The position numbers were made by a program, and so were the translations under genes. Shown here in pieces: positions 50,059 through 58,750 of a stretch of 64,000 bases of DNA. How positions within the stretch are numbered: position 1 is the first letter of the stretch; each line of letters starts with the position of its first letter. Under the pieces are notes generated by a model that saw nothing but the letters and a program-made list of their open reading frames with translations, did no database searches and was not told where the DNA came from. Source of the DNA: Archangium violaceum (lineage in GTDB: Bacteria > Myxococcota > Myxococcia > Myxococcales > Myxococcaceae); assembly GCF_016859125.1 (NCBI RefSeq), contig NZ_CP069338.1:7627501-7691500 (forward strand). Reading direction: 5' to 3'.

Positions 50059-51219
50059 GTGAACGTCGTCTTCATCTCGCCCCACTTTCCTCCCCAGTTC
50101 TTTCACTTCGTCACGGCCCTGCGCGAGCTCGGAGTCAGTGTCCTGGGTCTCGGCGACGCCTCCTACGACTCCCTCCGCCGCGAGCTGCGCGATTCGCTGT
50201 CCGAATACTTTTTCACTCCCAACCTCAACGACTATGGCGCCCTCCTGCGTGCCACCGGCTACTTCACCTGGCGCCACGGCCACATCGATCGCATCGACTC
50301 GCTCAACGAGACGTGGCTCGAGGTGGAGGCCCAGCTGCGCGAGGACTTCCACGTCCCCGGCCTGCAGCCCGCCGACATCGCCCGCCTGCGCTCCAAGCTC
50401 GGCATGCACGATGTCTTCAAGCAGGCGGGAATCCCGCACCCCGATGCCATCCCGCTGAAGGATGCCGCCGGGGTGAAGGCCTTCGCCCGGAGCGTCGGTT
50501 ACCCGCTCGTGCTCAAGCCCGACGTCGGCGTTGGCGCCGCCCGCACCTTCAAGGTGTCCGACGACGCGGAGGTGGACGCGGCCCTCACCGAGTCGCTGCC
50601 CGGCTACCTCGCCCAGGCCTTCGTGCGCGGCACCATCGTCACCTACGACGGGCTCGTGGACCGCGAGGGCCGCATCATCTTCCGGCTCAGCCACGAGTAC
50701 AGCGACGGCATCATGGAATCGGTGCTCGAGCAGAAGGATCTCGCCATCTGGAGCCACAAGGAGATTCCCCCCTCGCTGGATGCCATGGGCCACAAGGCGG
50801 TGGAGGCGCTCGGGCTGCGCGAGCGCTGGTTCCACCTGGAGTTCTTCCGGCTGGCCGATGGCGGCTACGTGGCCCTCGAGGCCAACCTGCGCCCGCCCGG
50901 AGCCTTCCTGACGGACATGATGAACTACGCGTGCGACATGGACGTGTACCGCCTGTGGGCACGCATGCTGACGGGCGAGGATCTGCGCGACTTCCGCTAC
51001 ACGCCCAGGTACCACGTGTGTCACGCCGGCCGGCGCACGGGCCACCAGTACCGTCACCGCCATGCGGAGGTGGTGGACCGGCTCGGTGGAGCGCTGCTGC
51101 AGCACCGTGAGCTGCCCGCCGTCTTCCGGAGCGCCCTGGGGGATGAGATGTACCTCATCCGGCACCAGGAGTTACCGGCCATGCAGGAGGCCCTGCGCTT
51201 CATCCAGGCGCGGGGCTGA
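50059..51219 (+). CDS. ATP-grasp ligase-like protein
   Basis: 386 residues from GTG at 50059 with GGAGG eight nt upstream; an ATG at 50032 lacks one. An N-terminal Rossmann-like domain ('VVFISPHFPPQFFHFVTALRELGVSVLGLGDA') is followed by the ATP-grasp: 'LRSKLGMHDVFKQAGIPHPDAIPL', 'YPLVLKPDVGVGAARTFKV', 'EFFRLADGGYVALEANLRPPGAF'. These enzymes join a carboxylate to an amine using ATP. No partner genes suggest the substrate. Confidence 0.88.
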   Translation: MNVVFISPHFPPQFFHFVTALRELGVSVLGLGDASYDSLRRELRDSLSEYFFTPNLNDYGALLRATGYFTWRHGHIDRIDSLNETWLEVEAQLREDFHVPGLQPADIARLRSKLGMHDVFKQAGIPHPDAIPLKDAAGVKAFARSVGYPLVLKPDVGVGAARTFKVSDDAEVDAALTESLPGYLAQAFVRGTIVTYDGLVDREGRIIFRLSHEYSDGIMESVLEQKDLAIWSHKEIPPSLDAMGHKAVEALGLRERWFHLEFFRLADGGYVALEANLRPPGAFLTDMMNYACDMDVYRLWARMLTGEDLRDFRYTPRYHVCHAGRRTGHQYRHRHAEVVDRLGGALLQHRELPAVFRSALGDEMYLIRHQELPAMQEALRFIQARG

Positions 51220-51237
51220 GCGCGAGCGCCGGGCGTC

Positions 51238-52011
51238 TCAGCTCAGCAGCCAGCGCATGGCGAGTGGCAGCCGGCGCTGCCAGTCCTTCTCGTGGTGGAG
51301 CCCTCCGGGATCCAACACGAGGAACAGCTCGTGGCCGGCGTAGCCCAGCCCCTGGAGGTGGTGGAAGAAGTCGCGCGTGGAGTCGCCGTAGTTCATGGCG
51401 TAGCCCACCGGATCCACGCTCTCGTGCTGGCCGGCATCCAGGTAGATGCGCGACCAGCGCCGGGTGTGGGCCGACCACTCCGCGAAGAGCCGGTTCCAGC
51501 CCCACATCACCGAGGGCGACATCCCTCCAATGCGGCCGAACAGCTCCGGGTGCTTCCACCCCATGTACAGCGACATGAGGCCGCCCAGCGATGAGCCCAT
51601 GACCGCCGTCGACTCGGCGCCCTGGCGGGTGCGGTAGGTGGAATCGATGTGGGGCTTGAGCGTCTCGACGAGGAAGCGGACGTAGGATCCACCCCGGCCC
51701 TGGATATGGCCGCGTGGCTCGTCCCAGGGCGAGTACTCGGAGAGCCTGTTGGGCGTCGAGTCCACCGCGACGATGAGCCACGGCTCCAGGCTGCCCTCGG
51801 CCACCAGCCGCTCGAGGATGCTGTTGGTACACCAAGTGTCGTAGATGGCCGACTCGGGATGGGCGAAGACGTTCTGCCCGTCGTGCATGTACAGCACGGG
51901 GAAGCGCCGGTGGGGCTCATGGTCGTACGCATCCGGGGTGTAGATGCGGACGGTTCGGTGGAACCCCTCCTGCGGAGAGGCGAAGTCTCGGATGATGTGG
52001 ACGTGTCCCAT
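51238..52011 (-). CDS. Esterase-D / Fes-like alpha/beta hydrolase
   Basis: 257 residues from ATG at 52011. The nucleophile elbow is 'VMGSSLGGLMSLYMGWKHPE'. 'RFPVLYMHDGQNVF' and 'IYLDAGQHE' are as in the Fes/esterase family that hydrolyses ester-linked siderophores or acyl esters, and 'GGLHHEKDWQRRL' carries the His. The start is preceded directly by nine C and has no ribosome site. Confidence 0.88.
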   Translation of the reverse strand: MGHVHIIRDFASPQEGFHRTVRIYTPDAYDHEPHRRFPVLYMHDGQNVFAHPESAIYDTWCTNSILERLVAEGSLEPWLIVAVDSTPNRLSEYSPWDEPRGHIQGRGGSYVRFLVETLKPHIDSTYRTRQGAESTAVMGSSLGGLMSLYMGWKHPELFGRIGGMSPSVMWGWNRLFAEWSAHTRRWSRIYLDAGQHESVDPVGYAMNYGDSTRDFFHHLQGLGYAGHELFLVLDPGGLHHEKDWQRRLPLAMRWLLS

Positions 52012-52081
52012 GGGGGGGGGCGGATACCGGGTGCGACGGCGCGTCCATCCACCATAGGTCGCTGGAAGCGCCGCGTCATCC

Positions 52082-53698
52082 TCAGCGACACAGGGGCTGT
52101 TCGGAAGCGCCGGCCCGGGTGGCGATGAGCTGTAGGAGAGCGGTTGGCTGGGGCTCCCGGCCGCTTTCCCAGAGCGTGGACTCCGCCCAGCACTGCACCC
52201 AGGGGGTGCTCCAGTCCGTCGGGAGCTCGTTGCACCAGGCCCTCCGCTGAGCGCCACGGGCCTGGGCGTCCCGATGCACCGCCGCGAGCATGTGGGGCGC
52301 GAGCTGTTCGAAGAACGCGTTCGAATAATCCCGGGCGGACGGGACCTCCAGGGCGTTCGCACGGAGTCCGGCGGGGCTGAAGCCCACGTGCTCGTCGTCC
52401 TCGAAGCGCAGCACGCCCTGATGATGCACGGGCGCGGTGGAGCCCGGGGTATTCGCCTGGAGTGTGAAGCGGAAGTCCGACGACCAGCGGTGGGTCCACA
52501 CCGAGTAGGTGAAGGTGTCGTACACGTCCTCCTTCACCGATTGGGGCGTGTTGGACAGGCTCGAGCGGGCCGCGCTGAGCTCCCGGGAAGCGGAATCGTA
52601 GGCGGCGTGGAGCGCCTTGGCCTCGTCGCAGGCCGTCTTCTTGCTGGAGGGCTCGGGACACCCGACACAGCTCGCCTCGTGCGTGTCCGTCTCGTTCGCG
52701 CACTCGTCGTCCATGTCATCCCGATGCTTCTCGGCCCTCCGGTACTCGCGCTCGGCCTGCGCGAGGCGCTTCTCGGCGGCGGCGTAATCCGGATTGGAGA
52801 CCCACCGCGTGCCGCTGACGTAGTCCACGCTGCGCACGTCCTCGCTGACGTTCTCCATGACGCGCTGGATGAGCGCGTCCACCTGGAGCTCGAGTGGCGC
52901 CGGCTGGCCGGGCACCGTCCCGGTCTCCGCGCACCGCGCCCAGAAAGGCAGTCCTGGAGTCAGGCGATGGCAGAGATCGGACAGCTCCCGGGCGATGGGG
53001 GGCGACATCGAGCCCTCGAGCCGGGTGGCCACGGGGATGGCGCTCTGGAAGCGGAATGCCTCGCGGGTCTGTTCGGTCCGTGAGCTCGTGTCCGCGCCGG
53101 GCGCGAGGCACTGCGCCGCGGACCACAGCACCGTGGCGGCACCCGCCGTGCCCTGGTTCTCCGCGGTCATGGCGAGCTCCGCGAAGCGCGAGGCGATCCG
53201 GCTCGCGCGCTCGGTGAGAAGTGTCTGGTAGCTCGGGAGGGGGAACTGGTGGCCACGGGTCTGGAGGCAGGCGAGCCCGGCCACCTGTGTTTCCAGCGAG
53301 CCCTCCGCGTTCCACTTGCCGGCACAGCGCTCCGTGTGGAGCTGGCTGGCCTTCTCGAGCATCTCGGTGACCTCGGGGTGGTTGGGGATGAGGTCCAGGG
53401 AGTCCAGCAGGGGAGGGATGCACCGATCCAGGTCCCCCGCCTCGCACGGTGGGCGCGCGGACTCGAGGGCCTGGGCCGTGGCCTTCTCCGCGAAGATGGG
53501 GACCCGGGTGCAGGCCATCTCGTCATCGGGGGCGGCGGCACAGGCCGTCCGGTAGGAGCGGGCCGCCGTCATGAAGTCGCCGCGAATCGCCGCCTCCTTG
53601 GCCTGGGACATGGCCTGCCGGTAGGCGGTGTTGCAGCCGCTCAACACCAGGAGCGCGAGAAGTGAGGAGAAGCGCGAGGCCAGGGGATGCGAGCGCAT
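52082..53698 (-). CDS. Large lipoprotein, helical, function unknown
   Basis: 538 residues from ATG at 53698. The lipobox is 'LLALLVLSGC'. TPR-like helices occur early ('EAAIRGDFMTAARSYRTACAAAPDDEMAC'). A charged coiled-coil region (about 345-410, 'AAAEKRLAQAEREYRRAEKHRDDMDDEC') follows, with a Cys-containing segment ('EASCVGCPEPSSKKTAC'). C-terminal beta-like region. No family recognised. No clear ribosome site. Confidence 0.7.
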   Translation of the reverse strand: MRSHPLASRFSSLLALLVLSGCNTAYRQAMSQAKEAAIRGDFMTAARSYRTACAAAPDDEMACTRVPIFAEKATAQALESARPPCEAGDLDRCIPPLLDSLDLIPNHPEVTEMLEKASQLHTERCAGKWNAEGSLETQVAGLACLQTRGHQFPLPSYQTLLTERASRIASRFAELAMTAENQGTAGAATVLWSAAQCLAPGADTSSRTEQTREAFRFQSAIPVATRLEGSMSPPIARELSDLCHRLTPGLPFWARCAETGTVPGQPAPLELQVDALIQRVMENVSEDVRSVDYVSGTRWVSNPDYAAAEKRLAQAEREYRRAEKHRDDMDDECANETDTHEASCVGCPEPSSKKTACDEAKALHAAYDSASRELSAARSSLSNTPQSVKEDVYDTFTYSVWTHRWSSDFRFTLQANTPGSTAPVHHQGVLRFEDDEHVGFSPAGLRANALEVPSARDYSNAFFEQLAPHMLAAVHRDAQARGAQRRAWCNELPTDWSTPWVQCWAESTLWESGREPQPTALLQLIATRAGASEQPLCR

Positions 53699-54050
53699 AC
53701 GATTGGAGAGGAAGAGAGGCGGAGCGTCAGGACCCTGGACGAGCGAGGAGGCTGTGTATTCAACGGCTTGGCGCTCCCATGGGGGACGCCGCATCGTCGC
53801 TCCCCACCATGTCCGTGCCCTCTCGCGCCACGGTAGCCGAGTGCTCGTGGGATGTGCTGCGCTCGGGCACCTCGGACGTCCTCTGCAAACGCCCGGAATC
53901 ACGACACTCCTGGCCCTGGAGGGGGCGTCCCGGCTTTCGACCGGAGCTCGGGCTGTTCGCTAGTTCCCCCTGGCCCTGGCCGGGAGTCCAGGGTGGCTTG
54001 ACGCGTTGCGGCATCGAACCCACCATCCCCGAACGACCTGGAGGTTCGTG
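53699..54050. other. Divergent intergenic region, 352 bp
   Basis: Between the large lipoprotein and the GNAT gene. TTGACG at about 53998 could be a -35 element for the GNAT gene, but no matching -10 is evident. Nothing else recognised. Confidence 0.35.
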
Positions 54051-54740
54051 ATGCAGCCCTACCGTCGTTTCCATCCTCATTACCGGGAGCGTCTGGCGCT
54101 CGCGGATGGGTCGTGGGCGGAGCTGCGGATGGTGCGGCCCGAGGACGCCGCGCTGCTGCGGGACGGCTTCGAGCGGCTCTCCGCCCGCTCGCGCTTCCAG
54201 CGCTTCTTGTTCTCCAAGCCCCGGCTGTCCGAGGAGGAGCTGCGCTACCTCACGAGCGTGGACGGGGAGCAGCACGTGGCCATCGGGGCGGTGACGTGGA
54301 GCCCGGTTGGCAAGGAGGTGGGGTTGGGCGTCGCCCGGTTCTTCCGCCTGGCGGAGTCCCCCGAGGTCGCCGAGGTGGCCATCACCGTGGTGGATGATGC
54401 CCAGGGCAAGGGGCTCGGCCGGATCCTGATGGACAGGCTGGTGGAGGCCGCGCACGAGCGGGGCGTGGAGCGCTTCGAGTTCCGCGTGCTGGCGGGCAAC
54501 CTGCCCATGTACAAGCTCGTGCAGGCGCTCGCGCCCTGCGAGCCCGTGCGGGACGATGACGCGCTCTGCTTCAGCGTGCCGCTGCCCACACCCGCTCGGG
54601 GCGGATACGACGTGTTGCGCTCGCTGCTGGCGCTCGCGGCCCAGGGGGCCCTCACGCTCATCGGGCCCACGTGCCGGTGGCGGATGATGCCTCGCGCGTC
54701 GCCTCCCGCGTCCTACGGGGCGGAGGCCCGGGCTCCCTGA
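54051..54740 (+). CDS. GNAT family N-acetyltransferase
   Basis: 229 residues from ATG at 54051 (GGAGG upstream). It resembles the GNAT domain of acyl-CoA-synthetase/acetyltransferase (Pat-like) proteins: 'ELRMVRPEDAALLRDGFERLSARSRFQRFL' and 'AEVAITVVDDAQGKGLGRILMDRLVEAAHERGVERFEFRVLAGN'. The C-terminal ~60 residues are an unassigned extension. Protein-lysine acetylation is possible. Confidence 0.85.
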   Translation: MQPYRRFHPHYRERLALADGSWAELRMVRPEDAALLRDGFERLSARSRFQRFLFSKPRLSEEELRYLTSVDGEQHVAIGAVTWSPVGKEVGLGVARFFRLAESPEVAEVAITVVDDAQGKGLGRILMDRLVEAAHERGVERFEFRVLAGNLPMYKLVQALAPCEPVRDDDALCFSVPLPTPARGGYDVLRSLLALAAQGALTLIGPTCRWRMMPRASPPASYGAEARAP

Positions 54741-54899
54741 GTGCTCCTCGGGCTCGCCGTCGCGGTGGATGGTGCCGTGAGCGTTCGCGTGTCCGTTCGA
54801 CTCCGGGCCTTGAAGGGCGGCCTCGTTCCGGGTGGAGGATATGTTGTCGGGGCGCTCCATGAACGTCCGCGGCGGGCAGCCTTTCTTCCTCCGGTGCGC

Positions 54900-55961
54900 A
54901 TGCGAGGTACGCTGAGGCACGTCCCTCTCCTCATGTCCTGGCTCGCGCTCGTCCTCCTGCCCGTGGTCCTGCTGCTGCTCCGGCAGCCGGCCATCTCCGT
55001 ACTCTTCGCGCTGGCGGAGGAGTGCAGCTTTCACTGGGGCGCCTACCGCGGCACGTTCCGCCTCACCCGCGCCATCGAGCTGCTGGGCCCCGACGAGCTG
55101 ATGAGGCGGTCGCTGCATCAGCTCCGGGTGCATGCCCATGAGGCGCTCGGGAACACCGCACGAGCCGTCGAGGGGGCAAGGCGCCTCGCGGACGAGGCCC
55201 GGGCCGCGGGGGATTGGGGGCTCGCCAACACGGCCGTCAACACCTTCATTAACGCGGGGCTCTACCAGGAGGCGCTTGGCGTCGAGCGGGGCTGGAAGAG
55301 CCCGGACTCGCGTGCCTCGGAGGAGCTGGGGCCCGACGAGCAGCGGGGCCTGGTTCAGCTCAATCTCTCCGAGGCGCTCTACAACCTCGGGGACTGGGAG
55401 GCCGCCAGCGCGCGTCTGCGGGCAGTCGAGGAGGAGGCGGCGGACGAGCCGATCCTCCGGCATGCGCTCCTCCTGCAACGGGGGTGGATCCTGGCGCATA
55501 CCGGGCACGGCGCCGAGGCGCTCGCGACGCTCGAGCCGTTGAATCGTGGGGAACTGCCCCGCGTGTACTGGAGCGAGGTGGCCTTCACCCGCGCCGCGGT
55601 GCTGCTCGTGCTCCAGCGGTACGACGAGGCGGAGAGGGAAGCGCGCGAGGGGTTGGCACTCGCGCGCCGCGCCGCGAGCACGCGCAATGGGTTGTTCATG
55701 CTCGGGCGGATCGCCCTGGCACGGGGGCGGTTGGCGGAGGCCTCGCGTCACTTCGAGGCCGGGGCGGCGCACCCGTACAAGGGGCAGGGGGGCGGCGCGC
55801 TGCTCGCGTGGGGCGATTGTCTGGAGACGCTCGGCCAGGGAGCCCGGGCCCGGGAGGTGTGGCGGCTCGTGCTCGAGCGAGATCCGCAGAGTGCCGCGGC
55901 GCGCGAGGCGGCCTCGCGGCTCGGGGCTCAGGGGGCCGCGGAGGGCGAGGCCAGCCGCTGA
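54900..55961 (+). CDS. Membrane-anchored TPR protein
   Basis: 353 residues from ATG at 54900; ATG at 54933 is an alternative and no ribosome site is clear. One N-terminal membrane helix ('LLMSWLALVLLPVVLLLLRQPAI') is followed by helical pairs typical of TPRs ('LVQLNLSEALYNLGDWEAASARLRAVEEEA', 'GLFMLGRIALARGRLAEASRHFEAGA', 'LLAWGDCLETLGQGARAREVWRLVLERDP'). Probably a scaffold. It follows the GNAT gene. Confidence 0.7.
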   Translation: MRGTLRHVPLLMSWLALVLLPVVLLLLRQPAISVLFALAEECSFHWGAYRGTFRLTRAIELLGPDELMRRSLHQLRVHAHEALGNTARAVEGARRLADEARAAGDWGLANTAVNTFINAGLYQEALGVERGWKSPDSRASEELGPDEQRGLVQLNLSEALYNLGDWEAASARLRAVEEEAADEPILRHALLLQRGWILAHTGHGAEALATLEPLNRGELPRVYWSEVAFTRAAVLLVLQRYDEAEREAREGLALARRAASTRNGLFMLGRIALARGRLAEASRHFEAGAAHPYKGQGGGALLAWGDCLETLGQGARAREVWRLVLERDPQSAAAREAASRLGAQGAAEGEASR

Positions 55962-56533
55962 TAGCGGAACGAGAGCCGCGCCGGTGTGCCCGCGCTGTCG
56001 TAGTACGAGAGCATCCGCAGCTTGTAGTACTGCCCGCTGCTACTGCGCACCACGTACAGCAGCCCGTCACGGGTGACGAGCTTGTGCTGGACGAGATCGT
56101 AGGCGTACCAGCCGCCCTCCACGTCGCTGAACACCGGCTGCGAGGCGTCCTGCTGATAGCCCTCGGCCGGCGCCGACGTGAGCGCGTCCCAACTCGTGTC
56201 CTCGAGCACCGCCACCGAGACCTCGCCCGTCGGGTTGCCGCCTCCTCCGTTCATCGTGATGACGTAGCGCTGGAAGGACAGGTCCCACTCGTTGGTGTCG
56301 AAGGCCTCGTCGGTCTTCATCTCCCGGCCCTCGTCGATGTCGAAGAAGACTGTGGCGGACTTGTTCGTCGCGTCGATGATGGCGACGTTGCTCCCATCCT
56401 CCTGCGCCGTCACCTCGACGAGCTTGTCGCCGCTGGCCTGGCCGTCGAACGGGTAGTCCTCGCGCAGGTCGGTCGCGCAGCCCGCCACCGAGAGGCCGAG
56501 GAGCAGCATCGTCCCGTGAATCCGCATCCGCAT
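55928..56533 (-). CDS. HmuY-like haem-binding lipoprotein
   Basis: 201 residues from ATG at 56533; the ribosome site GAGGGT lies inside REP copy C. A lipobox (LLLGLSVAGC) is present. The HmuY pattern is seen in 'VTAQEDGSNVAIIDATNKSATVFFDIDEG', 'NEWDLSFQRYVITMNGG' and 'GLLYVVRSSSGQYYKLRMLSYYDSAG'. HmuY proteins take haem for a cognate TonB receptor. The gene is preceded by a TonB receptor gene on the same strand; in HmuYR loci the two form one uptake system. Confidence 0.8.
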   Translation of the reverse strand: MRMRIHGTMLLLGLSVAGCATDLREDYPFDGQASGDKLVEVTAQEDGSNVAIIDATNKSATVFFDIDEGREMKTDEAFDTNEWDLSFQRYVITMNGGGGNPTGEVSVAVLEDTSWDALTSAPAEGYQQDASQPVFSDVEGGWYAYDLVQHKLVTRDGLLYVVRSSSGQYYKLRMLSYYDSAGTPARLSFRYQRLASPSAAP

Positions 56534-56537
56534 GTCG

Positions 56538-56573
56538 ACCCTCACCCCAGCCCTCTCCCAGAGGGAGAGGGAG
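56538..56573 (+). repeat. REP-like palindrome, copy C
   Basis: ACCCTCACCCC-AG-CCCTCTCCCAGAGGGAGAGGG-AGC, same orientation as copies B and D. It fills the gap between the TonB receptor and the HmuY-like gene, and read on the minus strand gives that gene its GAGGG ribosome site. Confidence 0.75.
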
Positions 56574-56579
56574 CTTTGC

Positions 56580-58607
56580 TCAGTATTCCCACTGGACTCC
56601 GCCCAGCACGCCTCGCGGAGTCCGCGGGTTGAACCGCTGGTCGCCCGCGTTGAGCAGGTTGTAGCCGTTGACGAAGACCTCGAACCCACCCTTCAGCTTG
56701 TAGGTGACCTGGGCCTCGAGATCGAAATACGACGGCGCCCACACCTCCTCCTCCTCGCCCAGGCCGATCACGTTCGCCATGCCGCCATCCGTGCCCAGGT
56801 AGTAGGGCCGGCCACCCACCCACGAGCCACGGACGGTGGCCTCGAGGTTCAGCGGGCGGACCCTCGTGGAGAGTTGCGCGTTGACCCGGTGCCGGGCTCG
56901 GCCCTCCAGTGGGCGGTCACGCGTGACATCCTTCGCGTCGAGCCGTGTATAGGACAGGTCCAGGTACGTGGCGCGCACGGGCAGGCGGAAGTGTCCGTTG
57001 AGCTCGAGTCCCTGCGTGTACGCCCTGGCCACGTTCTCGTAGTTGTAGGTCACCGGATCATCCGGGTTGGGCACCCCGCTGGCCGTGACGTTGATGAGGT
57101 TGTTGAGCCGGGTGTGGAAGCCGCTCACGGAGAAGATCCACCCGTCGATGGGCGGGCGCCAGTCCAGGCCCACGTTCACCGCCGCAGAGCGCTCGGCCGT
57201 GAGGTTGCGGTTTCCCGCGACGACGTAGCCGATGCCCTGGTTGGAGAAGCGCAGGTACAGCTCCTGGAACGACGGCGGGCGGAACCCGAGTCCCACCGAG
57301 GCTCGTGCCGTCAGGGCCGGGATGGGATCCAGCTTGAGGGCGAGCCGTGGCGAGGGCGCTCCGCCGAACTGCGAGTCCAGGTCGAAGCGGAAGCCCGGTG
57401 CCACCTTCAGCTTCGGCCCCGAGCCGTCCGATGACAACGCCACATCCCACTCGTCCTGGAGGAACGCTCCGCCCCGGATGCGGCCCACCGGGCTCTCCTC
57501 GAGCCGTGCCGAGGAGAGCCGCTCGCCGAGCACCTCGATGCCTCCGGTGATCGCGTGATGGCCCATGCGGTGGTCCGCCTGGATGACGCCTTCGTAGAGG
57601 CGATTGAAGTTCTGCGAGTAGTCGTCGAGCGCCCGCGAGCCGCGCTGGTCTTGCAGGAGTTGATCCCGGAACAGGCCGAAGTGTCCCCGGACGAGCAGGG
57701 AGGTGTCATCGGCGAGCTGCTTCCTGCCGCCGAGCGAGAGGTCGAACTGCTCCTGCCGCTGTCTCCGGTCGAGCACCGCGCCCGAGGGGTTGAGGTCGAC
57801 GGCGTTCTCGTCACGCTGGTTGTACTGGCTGCGCAGCCACAGCCGCGAGCGCTCATCCGGGGCATAGGCGAGCGCCACGTCACCGTCGAACCGGCGGATG
57901 CCCGCGCCGCTCGTCGCCGCGTCCGCGGGCGCCCAGTCGTAGGGACTGCGGGTGCGGTAGCTGCCGCCCACGCGAACCTCGAAGGGGCCCTGCTTCGTGC
58001 CCGCGTTCGCGCGGAAATCGCCCTCGAGCAGCGCTCCGAACGAGCCCCGGGCGCTCAGCTCCAGCGGGCGCTGCACGCGCCGGGAGATGAGGTTCACCAC
58101 GCCGCCGATGGCATCCGCGCCATAGAGCGCAGCGGCCGGTCCCTTGACGATCTCCACGCGCTCCACGTCGCGCAGGCTGAAGCGCCCCAGGTCGAGCGTG
58201 GTGCCCACCCGGCCGCTCACGCGCTCGCCGTCGACGAGCACGAGCACGTATTCGGGATCCAGGCCCTGCAGGCGCAGTCCCGTGCCTCGGAAGGTTTGAA
58301 CCAGTTCCACTCCCGGGTGTTGCTGGAGGAGCTGGCCCAGGTCCCGGGCGCCGACTGCTTCGATCTGCTTCCGGGTGATGACCTCGGTGGCCACCACCAC
58401 GTCCTCGAGCTTGCGCTCGGCGCGCGAGGCGGTGACGACCGTCTGCTTGCTTCGGTCGATCTCCTCGGGCTCGGGGGGGGCCGGGGAAGGGGAGGGCTCG
58501 GAGATGGCGGGACCGGCGGCGTCCGGTCTGGAGGCGCCCTCGCCGGGCTGCTGCTGGGGGTCGATCAGCTGGCCCACCACGAGGGCGGCCACCAGGGGGA
58601 GGATCAC
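56580..58607 (-). CDS. TonB-dependent receptor (HmuR-like?)
   Basis: 675 residues from GTG at 58607. A signal peptide and a Pro-rich segment precede the TonB-box-like 'KQTVVTASRAERKLEDV'. The plug domain follows ('QLLQQHPGVELVQTFRGTGLRLQGLDPEYVLVLVDGERVSGR', 'VERVEIVKGPAAALYGADAIGGVVNLIS'). The rest is the 22-strand barrel with 'FVNGYNLLNAGDQRFNPRTPRGVLGGVQWEY' at the C-terminus. The neighbouring HmuY-like gene points to haem or another porphyrin as ligand. Confidence 0.93.
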   Translation of the reverse strand: MILPLVAALVVGQLIDPQQQPGEGASRPDAAGPAISEPSPSPAPPEPEEIDRSKQTVVTASRAERKLEDVVVATEVITRKQIEAVGARDLGQLLQQHPGVELVQTFRGTGLRLQGLDPEYVLVLVDGERVSGRVGTTLDLGRFSLRDVERVEIVKGPAAALYGADAIGGVVNLISRRVQRPLELSARGSFGALLEGDFRANAGTKQGPFEVRVGGSYRTRSPYDWAPADAATSGAGIRRFDGDVALAYAPDERSRLWLRSQYNQRDENAVDLNPSGAVLDRRQRQEQFDLSLGGRKQLADDTSLLVRGHFGLFRDQLLQDQRGSRALDDYSQNFNRLYEGVIQADHRMGHHAITGGIEVLGERLSSARLEESPVGRIRGGAFLQDEWDVALSSDGSGPKLKVAPGFRFDLDSQFGGAPSPRLALKLDPIPALTARASVGLGFRPPSFQELYLRFSNQGIGYVVAGNRNLTAERSAAVNVGLDWRPPIDGWIFSVSGFHTRLNNLINVTASGVPNPDDPVTYNYENVARAYTQGLELNGHFRLPVRATYLDLSYTRLDAKDVTRDRPLEGRARHRVNAQLSTRVRPLNLEATVRGSWVGGRPYYLGTDGGMANVIGLGEEEEVWAPSYFDLEAQVTYKLKGGFEVFVNGYNLLNAGDQRFNPRTPRGVLGGVQWEY

Positions 58608-58672
58608 GGAGTGACTCTCGGCCGGATGACCTTCGCCGTCAATGGGGTGGGGCCGTGGGTTTCTCTCGAACG

Positions 58673-58703
58673 AAAAAGGCCCCAGGTTCGGAAACCCGGG
58701 GCC
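58673..58703 (-). terminator. Rho-independent terminator of clpB
   Basis: On the minus strand the stem GGCCCCGGGTT...AACCTGGGGCC (11 bp, one mismatch, 4-nt loop) is followed by TTTTT at 58677-58673. It lies 48 nt after the clpB stop. Confidence 0.75.
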
Positions 58704-58709
58704 CTCGAT

Positions 58710-58748
58710 ACCCTCACCCCGTCCCTCTCCCAGCGGGAGAGGGTGAGG
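58710..58748 (+). repeat. REP-like palindrome, copy D
   Basis: ACCCTCACCCC-GT-CCCTCTCCCAGCGGGAGAGGG-TGAGG, directly between the clpB stop and its terminator, in the clpB 3' untranslated region. Its symmetric outer arms (CCCTCACC/GGTGAGG-like) make it the most complete copy. Confidence 0.75.
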
Positions 58749-58750
58749 TG

